A stretch of DNA of 64,000 nt from Vibrio coralliirubri. Its GTDB lineage: Bacteria; Pseudomonadota; Gammaproteobacteria; Enterobacterales; Vibrionaceae. Every line of letters begins with the position of its first letter. Within the stretch, counting starts at the first letter, position 1. Location: positions 1,364,001 through 1,428,000 of the forward strand of contig NZ_AP025470.1 of the NCBI RefSeq assembly GCF_024347375.1, written 5' to 3'. A program made the translations under genes and the position numbers. Below, one piece after another: positions 62,987-64,000 of this stretch. The notes under the pieces were generated by a model. It was given only the letters and a program-made list of their open reading frames with translations, ran no database searches and was not told the DNA's origin.

Positions 62987-64000
62987 GGCTTTGTTGCGTA
63001 ATTCAATGGAACTAAATCAAGAACCTACGATCTGATCAGCTACCTCCACTCTATCTCGTAGTCCTATGCCTAAGCCTCGTTATAAAACAACCAACTGGAA
63101 GCAATACAACCGATCACTCATTAACCGTGGTTCTCTGACTTTTTGGATTGATGAAGAAGCAATAAGCGGATGGGCGCAAAGCAAACAGAATAAGCGCGGT
63201 AGGCCGCGTCGGTTCAGTGATTTAGCTATCACGACAGCACTCATGGTCAAACGAGTTTTTTCTATGCCATTGAGAGCGCTGCAAGGATTTATCGACTCGA
63301 TATTTAGGTTAGCCCATGTACCGTTAAGTTGTCCGCATTACACCTGCATCAGTCGTAGAGCCAAGCAAGTTGAGGTTTCATTTAAGACTAAAACGAGAGG
63401 AGCGATACAGCACCTAGCCATTGATGCTACTGGCCTTAAGGTTTATGGCGAAGGTGAATGGAAAGTCAAAAAACATGGGACGGATGGCAAGCGTAGAGTC
63501 TGGCGAAAGCTGCATATTGCAGTCGATACCAACACTCATGAGATCATTGCCGCCGAGCTAAGTTTATCGACGGTTACAGATGGAGAAGTACTCCCGAACT
63601 TACTGAAACAAACACGCCGAAGTATCCTTGAGGTGTCTGGTGATGGCGCTTACGACACGAGAGCGTGTCACGCTGCTATTAAGATTAAGGGAGCTATTGC
63701 GCTTATTCCCCCAAGAGAAGGGGCTGCCTTCTGGGAGCGTGGTCACCCTCGAAATCTCGCCGTGGGTTGCCAGAAATTATACGACTCAAATAAGTATTGG
63801 AAAGAGCGGTATGGATACCACAAACGTTCACTCTCAGAAACAGCGATGTATCGAGTTAAACAGTTGCTAGGAGGGAAACTGAGCTTAAGAAATTACAATG
63901 CCCAGGTGGGTGAAACTTACGCGATGATAAAAGCGTTGAACAAGCTTACTGGGTTAGGTATGCCTGAAACTTGTCGTATTGACTAAGAAACAAGCGAAAC
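62987..64000 (+). mobile_element. IS5-family (IS903-group) insertion sequence, copy 2 (3' end outside window)
   Basis: It begins with the terminal repeat GGCTTTGTTGCGTAATT at 62987-63003 and matches copy 1 (11904-12957) in opposite orientation. By comparison with copy 1 about 40 bases of the right end lie beyond the window. The left flank CCTAATGCA (62978-62986) would be the 9-bp target duplication; its partner is outside the window. Confidence 0.95.
63066..63986 (+). CDS. IS5-family transposase (copy 2)
   Basis: A 306-aa transposase identical to copy 1 except Leu for Phe in HPRNLAVG (C instead of T at 63756). The three catalytic regions (IDATGLKVYG, SGDGAYDTRA and the R-E-K block) are intact, so it is expected to be active. 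Confidence 0.96.
   Translation: MPKPRYKTTNWKQYNRSLINRGSLTFWIDEEAISGWAQSKQNKRGRPRRFSDLAITTALMVKRVFSMPLRALQGFIDSIFRLAHVPLSCPHYTCISRRAKQVEVSFKTKTRGAIQHLAIDATGLKVYGEGEWKVKKHGTDGKRRVWRKLHIAVDTNTHEIIAAELSLSTVTDGEVLPNLLKQTRRSILEVSGDGAYDTRACHAAIKIKGAIALIPPREGAAFWERGHPRNLAVGCQKLYDSNKYWKERYGYHKRSLSETAMYRVKQLLGGKLSLRNYNAQVGETYAMIKALNKLTGLGMPETCRID

Overview
This window looks like chromosome 1 of a marine Vibrio, most likely close to the Splendidus clade. The reasons are the three-gene norspermidine pathway, the Vibrio-type gyrA/ubiG/nrdAB/yfaE neighbourhood, anaerobic DMSO and nitrite respiration modules, tandem BCCT osmolyte transporters, and moderate GC with many U-tailed hairpin terminators. No rRNA, tRNA or CRISPR array was seen.

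Layout. 1-4650: norspermidine biosynthesis (fused diaminobutyrate aminotransferase/decarboxylase cut by the window edge, carboxynorspermidine synthase, nspC). 4724-7848: a GcvR-like ACT protein, a DUF3943 membrane-associated protein and a CinA/YfaY-like protein. 8024-14284: dmsABC facing away from a TorD-type chaperone gene and a NapF-like ferredoxin gene. An IS5-family (IS903-group) element of 1054 bp with a perfect 9-bp target duplication sits inside the twin-arginine signal region of dmsA. 14456-22424: yfaE, nrdB, nrdA, ubiG, gyrA. 22625-30930: the formate-dependent nitrite reductase locus, with nrfA divergent from nrfBCDE-dsbE-nrfF and nrfG placed separately beyond a rhodanese gene. 31020-37277: a 58-aa protein gene, ribA with a Zur-like palindrome, and a Fur-box-preceded imelysin / di-heme oxidoreductase / imelysin / DUF1513 operon. 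37358-40502: ldtD, mepK and ycbL, a peptidoglycan-remodelling neighbourhood as in E. coli. 40614-47856: a DUF2982-like protein, a Lys/Ala-rich DNA-binding-type protein, a TakP-like TRAP transporter and a two-component system. 48026-55161: two tandem BCCT carriers, a chemoreceptor and a lipoprotein. 55386-60005: cydC, cydD, trxB. 60539-64000: an accessory patch (unknown gene, DUF2971 gene, attC-like palindrome, unknown gene, broken membrane-protein gene) ending in a second copy of the same IS, in opposite orientation to the first.

How it fits together. Much of the window concerns anaerobic or low-redox life: DMSO reductase and its chaperone, nitrite ammonification with its own haem-lyase set, CydDC/TrxB thiol homeostasis, and class Ia RNR with its 2Fe-2S maintenance ferredoxin. 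Regulatory sequences agree: a perfect FNR box stands between dmsA and the chaperone gene, and a 7-2-7 NarL/NarP box stands between nrfA and nrfB.

The most notable observations are (i) the IS insertion in dmsA, which keeps the reading frame and both arginines of the Tat signal and supplies a new TTG start overlapping the transposase stop; (ii) an attC-like cassette recombination site outside any visible integron array, next to trxB; (iii) the Zur-like palindrome upstream of ribA; and (iv) several short repeats and intercistronic hairpins. No complete new system is claimed. The 60.5-63 kb accessory patch is the least explained part.
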